Assembly: GCF_030052995.1 (NCBI RefSeq)
Contig: NZ_JASJPW010000001.1
Span: 802,501-866,500, forward strand
Source of the DNA: Gemmobacter sp. 24YEA27
GTDB lineage: Bacteria > Pseudomonadota > Alphaproteobacteria > Rhodobacterales > Rhodobacteraceae
DNA: 64,000 nt
Direction: 5' to 3'
Both the position numbers and the translations under genes were made by a program. This document shows positions 36,148 to 45,259 of this stretch, piece after piece; position 1 is the stretch's first letter, and each line of letters starts with the position of its first letter. The notes beneath the pieces are model-generated. The model ran no database searches, was not told the DNA's origin, and worked only from the letters and a program-made list of their open reading frames with translations.

Positions 36148-37068
36148 TCAGCCGTCGTGCTTCCGGTTCAGGCCAAGCACCGCCGCGCCGACAAGGCCGG
36201 GCTCGATCGGGCACTGTGCCTGGACGATCAGCGGGCGGGAAAGCCGTTGCAGGATCCGTGCCCGAACCGCCTTATCCAGCGCCTCGATCAGGGGCCGCGC
36301 GTTAGACAGGCCACCGCCTGCTGCCATAATCCCGGCGCCAAGCATGTTTTGCACCATGGCGAGCGGGCCAGAGAGCAGATCGAGCCAGATCGCGATGGTC
36401 CGCGAGGCTGCCGGCTCCTCAGCCTGCCAGGCGGCAATGATGTCCTCTGCGGTACGTCCCGCGCCGCCAAGCGCGAGATGCAGCTTTTCCATGCCGCGCG
36501 CCGAACAGACCGCGTCGAGGCAGCCGGTCTGGCCGCAGCCGCAGGGAAAGGCGGGAAGCACGGTCTCCCCGACAATGCGCTGGGCGACCGGGCCATGGCC
36601 CCATTCGCCGGCAAAGCCGCCGCCCGATCCCGCTCCATCATTGATCAGCTGGCCCCTGACCACGACGCCACCGCCAACCCCGGTGCCGAGGATGATGCCG
36701 AACACGACCGCATGGCCGCGCCCGGCGCCGATGGTGGCTTCGGCCAGCGCAAAGCAATCGGCATCATTGCCCAGAACCACCGGCAGGCCGAGCGCCGTCT
36801 CGAGGTCAGCGCGCAGGCGCCGTCCGCTCAGGCAGGGAATATTCGCCACGGTCGCGAGGCCGGTTTCCGGGTCGATCACCCCGGCGATGGAAAAGGCAAG
36901 GCAGTCGGGCCGCCCGGGTGCCGCGTCGATGGCGGACTGCAAGACGGCGGTGAAGGCGGTGAAATCCCGGGCCGGGGTTGGAACGCGGATCGTTGGCCTG
37001 ATGTCGTCAAGGCCAAAGGCTTCGGCGATCTTGATGCTGGTGCCGCCAATGTCAAAACACAGGATCAC
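36148..37068 (-). CDS. ROK-family sugar kinase (probable N-acetylglucosamine or glucosamine kinase)
   Basis: Sugar kinase of 306 residues. The ATP-binding DIGGTSIKIAEA is at the N-terminus; the ROK signature with catalytic Asp is around LGNDADCFALAEA, and GIILGTGVGGGVV binds phosphate. The zinc motif CGCGQTGCLDAVCS is complete. GTG at 37068 overlaps the NagA stop (GTGA). With NagA and NagB nearby it likely phosphorylates N-acetylglucosamine at C6; glucose or N-acetylmannosamine are alternatives in this family. Confidence 0.88.
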   Translation of the reverse strand: MILCFDIGGTSIKIAEAFGLDDIRPTIRVPTPARDFTAFTAVLQSAIDAAPGRPDCLAFSIAGVIDPETGLATVANIPCLSGRRLRADLETALGLPVVLGNDADCFALAEATIGAGRGHAVVFGIILGTGVGGGVVVRGQLINDGAGSGGGFAGEWGHGPVAQRIVGETVLPAFPCGCGQTGCLDAVCSARGMEKLHLALGGAGRTAEDIIAAWQAEEPAASRTIAIWLDLLSGPLAMVQNMLGAGIMAAGGGLSNARPLIEALDKAVRARILQRLSRPLIVQAQCPIEPGLVGAAVLGLNRKHDG

Positions 37069-38219
37069 GACCGCGCCTCCTGTGCCGCAATGCCGCCGGA
37101 TGGCGTGCCCGCGATCCAACAGCCGAGGACCTGCAGCGCATCGTCGAGGCAGATCAGATCCGCCCATGCTCCGGGCCGCAGATGGCCGCGATCGGTCAGC
37201 CCAAGCGCCGCCGCTGGCGCCGCCGATCCAAGCCGCAGTGCCGCGCCCTTGTCCAGACCCAGCCGCATATGGCAGTACCGCACCGCATCCGAAAGCGCGA
37301 TATCGGCACCGGCCAGCGTGCCGTCTGCCAGGGTCAGCCGCCCACCGGCACGCAAAATCTCACGACCATTAAGCATGAAACCGGTCAGATCGCTGCCAAT
37401 GGTCGACATCGCATCTGACACGAGAAACACCTCCCCGGGTTTTGCCCGCAGCGCGACCTGCATCGCGGCATCGGCGACATGAAAGCCGTCAGCGATCAGC
37501 CCGGCATAAAGGCCGGGCGCCGTCAGCGCGGCGCCGACCAGCCCCGGGGCGCGGTGGCCGAGCTGGCTCATCGCGTTGAAGAGATGGGTGACCATCCGGG
37601 CACCCGCCGCGATATAGTCGCGCGCGGTGTCATAGTCGCAATCGCTGTGGCCGAGGCTTACCGTCACCCCGGCTGCGGCAAGGGCGCGAACCTGATCCGG
37701 CGTGACCGATTCAGGCGCCAGCGTTACGATCAGATGCGGCAGACGGCCCGCCGCAGTGAGGATCGCGGCGAGGTCCTGATCCTGCATCACCCGGATCAGG
37801 GCGGGGTCATGGGTGCCTTTCTTCGCCTGCGACAGATGCGGGCCTTCGAGATGCAGCCCGAGGAAGCCGGGCGCCCGGGCCGCTTCCGCCGCCGCGACCG
37901 CGCGGCCGGTGATATCGGGGCGGTCGGTGATCAGCGTCACCATCACAGCCGTGGTGCCCAGCCGCGCATGGGCGGCGCAGATCGTCGCGATCCCCTCAGG
38001 CGTGGGGTCATTGTTGAAAAGCACTCCGCCGCCGCCATTGACCTGGAGGTCGATATAGCCCGGCGCGATCAGGCCGGGCAGACGGGGGCCGGCCGACGCC
38101 CCAGCCGAGGGGCCGATCGCGGTGATCCGACCTGCTTTGAAGCTGATCGCCGCATCCTGATGCCAGGTCTCGCCATCGAAGATCTGACCTGCGTGAAGGG
38201 TGCCGCTGCCCATACTCAC
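37065..38219 (-). CDS. nagA: N-acetylglucosamine-6-phosphate deacetylase
   Basis: Removes acetate from GlcNAc-6-phosphate, giving glucosamine-6-phosphate for NagB. The 384 residues have the amidohydrolase fold: PGYIDLQVNGGGG, the metal-site LHLEGPHLSQAKKGTHD, LGHSDCDYD, VTHLFNAMSQLGHR and catalytic Asp in FLVSDAMSTIG. Overlaps both neighbours by four bases, indicating tight coupling. An ATG two codons later is an alternative start. Confidence 0.94.
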   Translation of the reverse strand: MSMGSGTLHAGQIFDGETWHQDAAISFKAGRITAIGPSAGASAGPRLPGLIAPGYIDLQVNGGGGVLFNNDPTPEGIATICAAHARLGTTAVMVTLITDRPDITGRAVAAAEAARAPGFLGLHLEGPHLSQAKKGTHDPALIRVMQDQDLAAILTAAGRLPHLIVTLAPESVTPDQVRALAAAGVTVSLGHSDCDYDTARDYIAAGARMVTHLFNAMSQLGHRAPGLVGAALTAPGLYAGLIADGFHVADAAMQVALRAKPGEVFLVSDAMSTIGSDLTGFMLNGREILRAGGRLTLADGTLAGADIALSDAVRYCHMRLGLDKGAALRLGSAAPAAALGLTDRGHLRPGAWADLICLDDALQVLGCWIAGTPSGGIAAQEARS

Positions 38220-39337
38220 CAGACCGTGCCCCGCGCGGCCAGAGGCTCGACCCGCGTGACCAGGCCGTCCTTGTGGAACACCATCCGGTCAAAGAGGTTC
38301 GAGACCACACAGGTATGGTTCGGCACCACCCGCACCAGTTCGCCAATCTCAGGCAGTGCGCCGGTACAGGCGCTCAGATCGACCACGGCATGTTCTTCGG
38401 AAAGGCTGGTGATCCTGGCGCCCGGAAGGCCTTCGATCTCGCCGTAATCCGTAAAGCCCAGCAGATCCGAGGTCAGCGCCTTTGATCCGCAATCGAGGAC
38501 CGCACGGTCGGGCGTCGGGCGCGAAACCACGGTGGCCAGCACATGCATTGCCAGATCCCCCGGCCCGCATTCGCCCGCCCTGACCATCGAGCGGTCGTTA
38601 TAGACATAGGTGCCGGCGCGGTGCTCGGTCGCCGAGGGCACCAGATGCGCCTTCCACAGATCGGGCGAGCCGCCATTGCTGCGCATCGGGCAGGGGATTC
38701 CCGCCTGCGCCAGCAGTGCCATGGTCTCTTGCAGGAAAGCCTCGACCCGCGCGGCACCGCCAGGGCCGGGATAGGTCATCAGCCCGCCGAAATTCAGGCC
38801 CGGCGCGGCGGCGATCATCTGTGCCAGCGCGAAAGCGTCTCGCGGGCTTTGCACCCCGCAGCGCCCGCCGCCGGTATCGCATTCGACCAGAACGGTGAGC
38901 GGTTTTTCCGCCGGGAAAGCCGCCGCCAGCCCCGCAATCGTCACCGCCGAATCCGCCGTCACCGCCAGCCGCGCCACGCGGGCGTTCAGCGTGACCAGAC
39001 GCGCGATCCGCACCTGCCCGAGGATGTTATAGGTGATCAGGATATCGTCGAACCCGGCATCGGCAAAGGCTTCGGCCTCGGTCAGCTTCTGGCAATTGAG
39101 GCCCACAGCCCCGGCCGCGACCTGCTGGCGGGCCACCGCCGCGATCTTATGGGTCTTGATATGGGGCCGGAAATTCAGCCCATGCGCCGCCATATAGTCT
39201 TGCGCCCGCGCGATATTGGCGGCGAGACGGTCTTCGTCGATCACCGGCAGCGGGGTGGCCACATCTGCCAGCGGCGTGCCGGCTTCGGGCCAGGGAAAAC
39301 CCGGAGCGGGAAGGCCGGAAGGGGGGAAGCTCATCAC
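38216..39337 (-). CDS. D-threonine aldolase / D-serine dehydratase-like PLP enzyme
   Basis: A fold-type III PLP enzyme of 373 residues. The PLP lysine is in FRPHIKTHKIAAVA; the alanine-racemase-like barrel continues through TVLVECDTGGGRCGV and MRSNGGSPDLWKA. A C-terminal D-Ser dehydratase-like metal domain shows EEHAVVDLS and PNHTCVVSNLFD (His and Cys metal ligands). Such enzymes cleave or dehydrate D-hydroxy amino acids. Its overlap with NagA and an M81 peptidase gene suggests processing of D-amino acids that accompany amino sugars, for instance from cell-wall fragments; this is inference. Confidence 0.85.
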   Translation of the reverse strand: MMSFPPSGLPAPGFPWPEAGTPLADVATPLPVIDEDRLAANIARAQDYMAAHGLNFRPHIKTHKIAAVARQQVAAGAVGLNCQKLTEAEAFADAGFDDILITYNILGQVRIARLVTLNARVARLAVTADSAVTIAGLAAAFPAEKPLTVLVECDTGGGRCGVQSPRDAFALAQMIAAAPGLNFGGLMTYPGPGGAARVEAFLQETMALLAQAGIPCPMRSNGGSPDLWKAHLVPSATEHRAGTYVYNDRSMVRAGECGPGDLAMHVLATVVSRPTPDRAVLDCGSKALTSDLLGFTDYGEIEGLPGARITSLSEEHAVVDLSACTGALPEIGELVRVVPNHTCVVSNLFDRMVFHKDGLVTRVEPLAARGTVW

Positions 39338-40836
39338 ATCTCTCCGAAAGGGTCATCCATGCGCGGCCAGATATCCGCCCGGACCAGCCGGTAAGGATTG
39401 GTTGCCGGAGTATTCGGATAGGGCTTCCCGGCGCTGCAATAAAGCACTTCCGAGGCGATGGGCGCAAAAGCTGCGTAGAAATGGTTGGTTGATTTGATCA
39501 CGAGGATCTTTTGCGCCAGCGGATCGATCCCGAGGGCGGTGAAGAGCGAGGGGTCATAGCTCTGCACCCGAACCGTGTTGAGGATGACCTCGATCCCGGT
39601 TTCCGCGCCGGTTGTGTCCAAAAGCGCGATCCGCGCCGCCGGGCCAAACAGCGCGATGCTCTCGCCAAAGCGCATTTCAGCGGCCGCGTTCAGGCGCAGG
39701 ACGCGGATCATCGCGTCACAGGGCTCGCCGGTCTCGGGCGCGGATTTGGCGCCGAACCGCAGGGGCATCTCGGCGCCCTCGCCGGCGACGAAGCAAAGCT
39801 GTACCGCCACCGGATCCCAGATCGTGCCAATGGCCACGCCGCGCGCACCCTGTGCCAGCAATTCCTTGAGGATGACGGTTGCATCCCCCGCCGTGCCGCC
39901 GCCGGGATTATCCCACATATCGGCGATCACGACCGGCCAGGCCTGCGCCGCCATCGCACGCGAGACGGCCTCAGTCTCATTGATCTGCGGCATCATATGC
40001 CTGCCGCGATTGGCGAAAAGCGCGCGCCCGAACTGCTCGGCAAGGCGCGCGCCCAGGGCCGGATCAGCATCGGTCACGGCGACCATTTTCGTCCCCATCT
40101 CGGGCACATCACCGGCCATGAAGCCGTGGATCGCGGACAGGGACAAAAGCTTCGGCTCGCTTGCCTCCAGCGCCATCATGCGGTCGACAAAGCTGCGCAT
40201 CGGCTCGCGCGAAGTGGGGAAGACATCGATCATCCGGCAATCGAAAACCGAGACCACCGGGCTGACCCGACCTTCCAGCGTGTCGACGAGGATGCGCCAG
40301 AGATCCTCGGCGCGATCGACGAAATCGGTATGGGGAAATTCCTTGAAAACGGTGAAGAAATCCAGCGCGGCAACGCGTTTTGCGGTCAGATGGCTGTGGG
40401 GGTCCATCTCGGCGCAGAGGATCACATCCGGCCCGATCATCTCGCGGATCCGGGCCAGGAAATCGCCCTCGGGGTCGAGATAGCCCTGGGCCACCATCGC
40501 GCCATGCAGGCCCAGAACCACCGCATCCACCGGCAACGCGCGCTGCAGCTGGGCAAGGATCTCGTCCCTGAGCCCCTCATAGGCGCCTCGCGCGATCAGC
40601 CCGGCCGGATCGGCCCAGGCCGCGGTGCCCTCGATCAGGTCCCAGCCCTTTTCTGCGCAGACCCTGCGCCCGACCGGGATCGGCGCGGTGCAGAGCGTCG
40701 GGGTCACCGGATGCTGGCCCGGGGGCGCATAAAGCGACTCCTCGAAGCCTTTGCGGTCGATCACGATGGGAGAGAATGTGTTGGTTTCCGTGGCCAGCGC
40801 CGCCACGAAGACCCTTCTCCGAGCCGTGCTGACCAT
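39334..40836 (-). CDS. M81-family metallopeptidase (MlrC-like), copy 1
   Basis: A 500-residue protein of the MlrC/DUF1485 family; MlrC is known for degrading linearised microcystin in sphingomonads. Visible blocks: ALATETNTFSPI at the N-terminus, LHGAMVAQGYLDPEGD, AEMDPHSHLT (metal-site region), FKEFPHTDFVDRA, and VIADMWDNPGGGTAGDAT. The start at 40836 (MVSTARRRVFVAAL) fits the family. Overlaps the D-threonine-aldolase-like gene by four bases and begins 2 bp after the NTF2-like gene. A second family member lies at 45260-46693. Confidence 0.9.
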   Translation of the reverse strand: MVSTARRRVFVAALATETNTFSPIVIDRKGFEESLYAPPGQHPVTPTLCTAPIPVGRRVCAEKGWDLIEGTAAWADPAGLIARGAYEGLRDEILAQLQRALPVDAVVLGLHGAMVAQGYLDPEGDFLARIREMIGPDVILCAEMDPHSHLTAKRVAALDFFTVFKEFPHTDFVDRAEDLWRILVDTLEGRVSPVVSVFDCRMIDVFPTSREPMRSFVDRMMALEASEPKLLSLSAIHGFMAGDVPEMGTKMVAVTDADPALGARLAEQFGRALFANRGRHMMPQINETEAVSRAMAAQAWPVVIADMWDNPGGGTAGDATVILKELLAQGARGVAIGTIWDPVAVQLCFVAGEGAEMPLRFGAKSAPETGEPCDAMIRVLRLNAAAEMRFGESIALFGPAARIALLDTTGAETGIEVILNTVRVQSYDPSLFTALGIDPLAQKILVIKSTNHFYAAFAPIASEVLYCSAGKPYPNTPATNPYRLVRADIWPRMDDPFGEM

Positions 40837-40838
40837 GA

Positions 40839-41345
40839 TCACTCCCTGATATGGGGCAGGTAGCCCATAAAGCCCCCGATCTTCCACTGCCCGCCTTCCC
40901 GGCGGCAGATGTAAAGCGTCTGCCAGTTCATGCGGTCGCGGCTGCCATCGGCGCGCGGCAGCCAACCGTCAAATTTCTTGCGCGCGAGCGCCGCGTCACC
41001 GGTAATCCCGATCTCGTCCAGCCGCGTTGCCGCGTAGATATGCGGGCGCGGATCACCGTCAAACATGCCTGCGGCGCACTCGGTCAGGTAGCTTTGGGCC
41101 TGGCGCAGCCATTCCGCGCGGTAGATGTCGAGGCTGGGAAAGGCAAAGGTAAAGCCCTGCGGATCGGGCTGGTGATTGCCGGAAAGCCCGGTAAACGGAC
41201 CTTCGGTGAAATCGCCCGCCACCCTCTCCCAGTCCGCCGTGGTCCAGGCGTCGATATCGCGGCGCACCAGCATCTCCCAGATGGCGTGGCGATCGGTGTC
41301 CGTTTCGGGGAAAGGGTTCGCGAATGGGTCGCGCCTGGCGGTCAT
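40839..41345 (-). CDS. NTF2/SnoaL-like protein of unknown function
   Basis: A 168-residue protein with an NTF2-like cone-fold pattern (AIWEMLVRRDIDAWTTADWERVAGDF at the start; WQTLYICRREGGQWKIGGFMGYLP at the end). Such domains bind or isomerise small molecules; no catalytic residues can be named with confidence. It is the first gene of the minus-strand enzyme operon, divergent from the RpiR regulator. An ATG 12 bp upstream (41357) is also possible; the two sites lie in a short tandem repeat (GGTCATTCGGGC). Confidence 0.7.
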   Translation of the reverse strand: MTARRDPFANPFPETDTDRHAIWEMLVRRDIDAWTTADWERVAGDFTEGPFTGLSGNHQPDPQGFTFAFPSLDIYRAEWLRQAQSYLTECAAGMFDGDPRPHIYAATRLDEIGITGDAALARKKFDGWLPRADGSRDRMNWQTLYICRREGGQWKIGGFMGYLPHIRE

Positions 41346-41370
41346 TCGGGCGGTCATTCGGGCGGCTCCG

Positions 41371-41384
41371 TGAAAATTATTTCA
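41371..41384 (+). promoter_or_regulatory. TGAAA-N4-TTTCA inverted repeat, putative RpiR operator
   Basis: Sits in the 210-bp divergent region between the NTF2-like gene and the RpiR regulator. A second inverted repeat (ATAATC-GAAAG-GATTAT) follows at about 41407-41423. A similar TGAAA-N5-TTTCA is at 49951-49965 before RidA-NagB. Confidence 0.5.
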
Positions 41385-41555
41385 GCTTGATCGCTTATTC
41401 TCTGGAATAATCGAAAGGATTATGCCTGAATGTCAAGGAGAAACGAAAATGAATTTCGGATTCCAGCGCATGCTTGACCAGGTCGCTCTGACAGGTTTCG
41501 TGGGGGGTGAAACAGCCCCGTCCCTGTCTGCAGGGCTGCGGCCATGGAGATCCGA

Positions 41556-42443
41556 ATGAGCACCCCGAACGAGACTGCGCCGGACCTGATCTCGGCGCTC
41601 AGCGACGAGGAAGGGCGGCTTTCCGCAATGGAAAAGCGCCTGGCCGAGGTGGTGCTGGCGGATATGACCTATGCGACCAATGCCTCGATCACCGAGATTG
41701 CGGCGCGGGCGGGCGTCTCGCCGCCGACGGTGACGCGGTTCTGCCGGCGGCTGGGCTGTTCCAGCTTTTCCGATTTCAAGGTGCAGCTGGCGCGCTCGGC
41801 CTATGTCGGGCTGCGCTATCTCAAGCCGGAATCGGTGACCTCGACCCCTGCCGAGGTGGCGGAAGACATCGTGACCAAGGCGCAGAACGCGCTGTTCCAG
41901 ATGCATCGGGCGCTGGATCTGGCAGCGGTGGAACGCGCGGTCGCGCTGATTTCCTCTGCGCAGATGGTGCATGCCTTTGGCTCGGGCGGCAATTCGGCGA
42001 TGATCGCGACCGAGCTGCAGAACCGTCTGTTCCGGCTGGGGGTGCGGATCTCGGCCTCGAATGACCATGGCATGCATCTGATGATCTCGGCGGCGGCAGA
42101 GCCGGGGACGGTGGTGGTGGGATCTTCGCTTTCGGGCCGCAACCACGAGATGGTGCGCTGTTTCGCGCTGCTGCGCGAGCGCGGCATTGCGACCATCGCG
42201 CTGACCCAGCCCGGAACGCCGGTGGCCGAGGCCGCTGATCTGGTGATCCCGATCGACCTGCCCGAAGGGCGCAATATCTTCCGCGCCACCTCGACCCGTT
42301 TCGCCTTTCTCGCGGTGGTCGATATCATCGCGAACCTGGTGGCCTATGCCGACAAGCCGCGATCTGCCCGGATCCTGCGCGGCATCAAGGAACAACTGAT
42401 CCGTCACCGCGACGGCGACGACCGCCAGCTTTTGGGCGACTGA
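41556..42443 (+). CDS. RpiR/MurR-family transcriptional regulator with SIS domain
   Basis: A 295-residue regulator. N-terminal helix-turn-helix: NASITEIAARAGVSPPTVTRFCRRLG (residues about 38-65). C-terminal SIS sugar-phosphate domain: VHAFGSGGNSAMIATELQNRLFRLG and VVVGSSLSGRNHEMVRCF. The start at 41556 is supported by GGAG six bases upstream; ATG at 41544 is an alternative. RpiR/MurR proteins typically sense amino-sugar phosphates such as GlcNAc-6-P, GlcN-6-P or MurNAc-6-P, in keeping with the surrounding nag genes. Confidence 0.9.
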   Translation: MSTPNETAPDLISALSDEEGRLSAMEKRLAEVVLADMTYATNASITEIAARAGVSPPTVTRFCRRLGCSSFSDFKVQLARSAYVGLRYLKPESVTSTPAEVAEDIVTKAQNALFQMHRALDLAAVERAVALISSAQMVHAFGSGGNSAMIATELQNRLFRLGVRISASNDHGMHLMISAAAEPGTVVVGSSLSGRNHEMVRCFALLRERGIATIALTQPGTPVAEAADLVIPIDLPEGRNIFRATSTRFAFLAVVDIIANLVAYADKPRSARILRGIKEQLIRHRDGDDRQLLGD

Positions 42444-42512
42444 AGCCGGGCCCGGGGCACGATGGCGGCCGCCCCGATGGTCCTTGTCATCTTGCCGCGA
42501 AGGATGTGACTT

Positions 42513-43328
42513 TTGGACCCGCGCCCTGCTGACCAGCCTTCTGCCGCCGCATCTGCGGCTTTGCCGCGTCTCGCCATCATCACCGGCAGTGCCGGCGATA
42601 TTGGCCGAGCCATAGCGCGCCGTCTGCGCCAGGATCATGATCTCGTGCTGATGACCGATCTCGACCTGGACGCGGTTGCGCGCGCGGCGGCGGAGCTGGG
42701 CGAGGGCTTCCTGCCCTGGCAGACCGATGTCACCGATGCCGCCAGCTGCGCGGCCATGGCCGTCGGGGCGCAGCGCCTGGGGCAGGTGGTGACCCTGGTC
42801 AATAATGCGGGCGGCGTGACGGCGGCGGGGTTGCATTCGACATCAGTGGCCGACTGGCAGGCCGATCGCGCGCTGAACCTTGATGCCGCTTTCCTGACCT
42901 TCCAGGCGCTGGCGCCGCAGCTGATCCTGGGCCGGGGCTCGCTGGTCAATGTCGTTTCGGTCAACGGGCTGGGGGTCTATGGCCACCCCGCCTATTCGGC
43001 GGCCAAGGCCGGGATGATCCATCTGACGCGGCTGATCGCGGTGGAATATGGCCGCCACGGGCTCAGGGCCAATGCGGTGGCGCCCGGCACCGTCCGCACC
43101 CGCGCCTGGGAGGCGCGCGCGGCGCAAAACCCGAATGTCTTTGCCGAGGCTGCCGCGCATTATCCGCTGGGCCGCATTGCGCGCCCCGGGGATGTGGCCG
43201 AGGCGGTGGGTTTTCTGACCTCACCGCTGGCGGCGGCGATCACCGGCATCTGCCTGCCGGTCGATTGCGGGCTGACGGCGGGCACGCCATCGCTCGCGCG
43301 GACCTTTACGCAATCGGCCGACTGGTGA
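42513..43328 (+). CDS. Short-chain dehydrogenase/reductase
   Basis: A 271-residue classical SDR. Cofactor motif ITGSAGDIGRAIARRL near residue 25, NNAGG near 105, active-site Ser in VVSVNGL and the YSAAKAG pair near 165. TTG start at 42513 with AAGGA upstream. It lies between the RpiR regulator and the GH20 gene in the amino-sugar island. The substrate is unknown; a sugar or sugar-acid oxidation is plausible. Confidence 0.86.
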   Translation: MDPRPADQPSAAASAALPRLAIITGSAGDIGRAIARRLRQDHDLVLMTDLDLDAVARAAAELGEGFLPWQTDVTDAASCAAMAVGAQRLGQVVTLVNNAGGVTAAGLHSTSVADWQADRALNLDAAFLTFQALAPQLILGRGSLVNVVSVNGLGVYGHPAYSAAKAGMIHLTRLIAVEYGRHGLRANAVAPGTVRTRAWEARAAQNPNVFAEAAAHYPLGRIARPGDVAEAVGFLTSPLAAAITGICLPVDCGLTAGTPSLARTFTQSADW

Positions 43329-43336
43329 GGGGTGCG

Positions 43337-45250
43337 ATGTATCTCCTGGAAAATTCCTGGTCCGAAATGCCACTGCCCGCCGGGACCTGGTCGCTGCGGC
43401 TGACCAACCTGTCCGATGAGGCGCTGGAGGGCTTTAGCCTCTCGCTGACCTCAATCACCCGCGTGCTGGCGGATCACGAGATCACCGGCGCGAGGCTATT
43501 GTTGCGCAATGCGAATTTCCACCAGATCGCGCCGCCCGAAGGGCTGGTTGTCGCGCCGGGCAAAAGCTGGTCATTCAAGATCACCGGCCTGAACCGCTCG
43601 CCATTTCACCGCAATGACGCGGCCAAAACCGCCTGGGTCACGCTTGCGGATCGCCGTCATCTCCCTTGTATGGTCGGGGATCTGATGCTGCAATCCGTCA
43701 CGCCCGGATATCCGCCGCCGCGCCTGCCCGAGGGGCGGCTGACGCTGCCCTTCGCGCTGATGCCCTGGCCGAATGCGATCACGGCGGAACCCGGGCCAGC
43801 GGCGGATCCTCCGCCGGTTATCCTGCATCTCGCGCCGGGGACCAGCCTCGCGGATCAGCGTCTTGCGCTGTCGGTGTCTGATCTGCAGCGCCGGCTGTTC
43901 CCGGCGGGGCGCCGGATCCTGCAGCTTTCGCCCGTGCCCGGATCGCGTGAAGTGGCGTTTGCCTATAGCGCCGCGATCCCCGAAGAGGGCTTCCGTCTCG
44001 ATTTCGACCCGGTGATCACCCTTGCGGCAAGCTCGGCGCTCGGGCGGCGCTATGGGCTGATCGCGCTGGCGCAGATGCTGCAAGGCGCCATCAGTGACCC
44101 GAAGTTCCGCTTCCCCGCGACCGGCCATATCGCGGATGCGCCGCGCTATGGCTGGCGCGGCTGCCATCTCGACTGTGCGCGGCATTTCTGGCGGTTTGAC
44201 CAGGTCTGCCGCGTGGTCGATATCATGGCATGGAACCGGTTCAACCGCTTTCACTGGCATCTGACCGATGACGAGGCCTGGCGGGCCGAGATCCGCGCTT
44301 ACCCGCAGCTGACCGCAATTGGCGCCACCCGTGCCGCCGGCCTGCCTGCGATGCAGCCGCAGCTTGGGGATGGGCCCGGGGCTGCGACGGGCCATTACAG
44401 CCAGGATGAGATGCGCGCCCTGGTGGCCCATGCCGGGGCGCTTGGGATCGAGGTGATGCCCGAGATCGAGACGCCGGGCCATGCCGCCTGTGTCATCGCC
44501 GCGCTGCCGCAGCTGGCCGATCCGGACGAGCCGCCGGAAAGCTATCATCCGGTTCAGGGCTTCCCCAATAACGGCTTCAATCCCGGTATCCCTGAGACAT
44601 TCACGGTGCTGGAAACCATCATCGACGAGCTATGTGCGATTTTCCCGTCGCGCTGGTTCCATATCGGCGGCGATGAGGTGGCGCGCAATGCCTGGCTCGA
44701 CAGTCCGCGCGCCCGGGTGCTGATGCAGCGCGAGGGGCTTGCCGGAACGCTCAACCTGCAAAGCTGGTTCCTGCGCCGGATCAAGGCGATGCTCGAGGCG
44801 CGGGGAAAGATCCTTGTCGGCTGGAACGAGGTCGCGCAGGGCGGAGGGGTGCCGCCGGAGAACACGCTCCTGATGGCCTGGGAAAGGCCCGAGATCGGGA
44901 TCGCGCTGGCGCGGCAGGGCTATGACGTGGTGATGGTGCCGGGCCAGGCCTATTATCTCGACATGGTGCAGGGGCCGGACTGGCTGGAAAATGGCGCCGG
45001 CTGGGCCGGGCCGGTGACGCCCGAACAATGCTATTCTTACGAGGCGGCGGGCGATTTTCCGCCCGAACTGGCGCATCATATGACAGGTGTTCAGGCCTGT
45101 ATCTGGTGCGAGCATTTCACCTCTGACGCCTGGTTCAACGATCTTGTTTTCCCGCGGCTTCTGGCGGTGGCCGAGGCGGGCTGGACCCTGCCGGAGAATA
45201 AGGACTGGCTGCGCTTTGCCGCCCAGGCCCGGCTGCACCCGACACTGTAA
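43337..45250 (+). CDS. Beta-N-acetylhexosaminidase, glycoside hydrolase family 20
   Basis: Releases terminal GlcNAc (or GalNAc) from chito-oligosaccharides or glycoconjugates. The 637 residues comprise an N-terminal beta-sandwich region (about 1-150), a GH20b-like domain (about 150-270) and the catalytic barrel with YGWRGCHLDCARHFW, FHWHLTDDEAWR and the catalytic Asp-Glu pair in HIGGDEVARNAW. No signal peptide is visible, so a cytoplasmic role on imported disaccharides is inferred. ATG at 43337, 8 bp after the SDR stop. Confidence 0.92.
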   Translation: MYLLENSWSEMPLPAGTWSLRLTNLSDEALEGFSLSLTSITRVLADHEITGARLLLRNANFHQIAPPEGLVVAPGKSWSFKITGLNRSPFHRNDAAKTAWVTLADRRHLPCMVGDLMLQSVTPGYPPPRLPEGRLTLPFALMPWPNAITAEPGPAADPPPVILHLAPGTSLADQRLALSVSDLQRRLFPAGRRILQLSPVPGSREVAFAYSAAIPEEGFRLDFDPVITLAASSALGRRYGLIALAQMLQGAISDPKFRFPATGHIADAPRYGWRGCHLDCARHFWRFDQVCRVVDIMAWNRFNRFHWHLTDDEAWRAEIRAYPQLTAIGATRAAGLPAMQPQLGDGPGAATGHYSQDEMRALVAHAGALGIEVMPEIETPGHAACVIAALPQLADPDEPPESYHPVQGFPNNGFNPGIPETFTVLETIIDELCAIFPSRWFHIGGDEVARNAWLDSPRARVLMQREGLAGTLNLQSWFLRRIKAMLEARGKILVGWNEVAQGGGVPPENTLLMAWERPEIGIALARQGYDVVMVPGQAYYLDMVQGPDWLENGAGWAGPVTPEQCYSYEAAGDFPPELAHHMTGVQACIWCEHFTSDAWFNDLVFPRLLAVAEAGWTLPENKDWLRFAAQARLHPTL

Positions 45251-45259
45251 GAGGCTGAA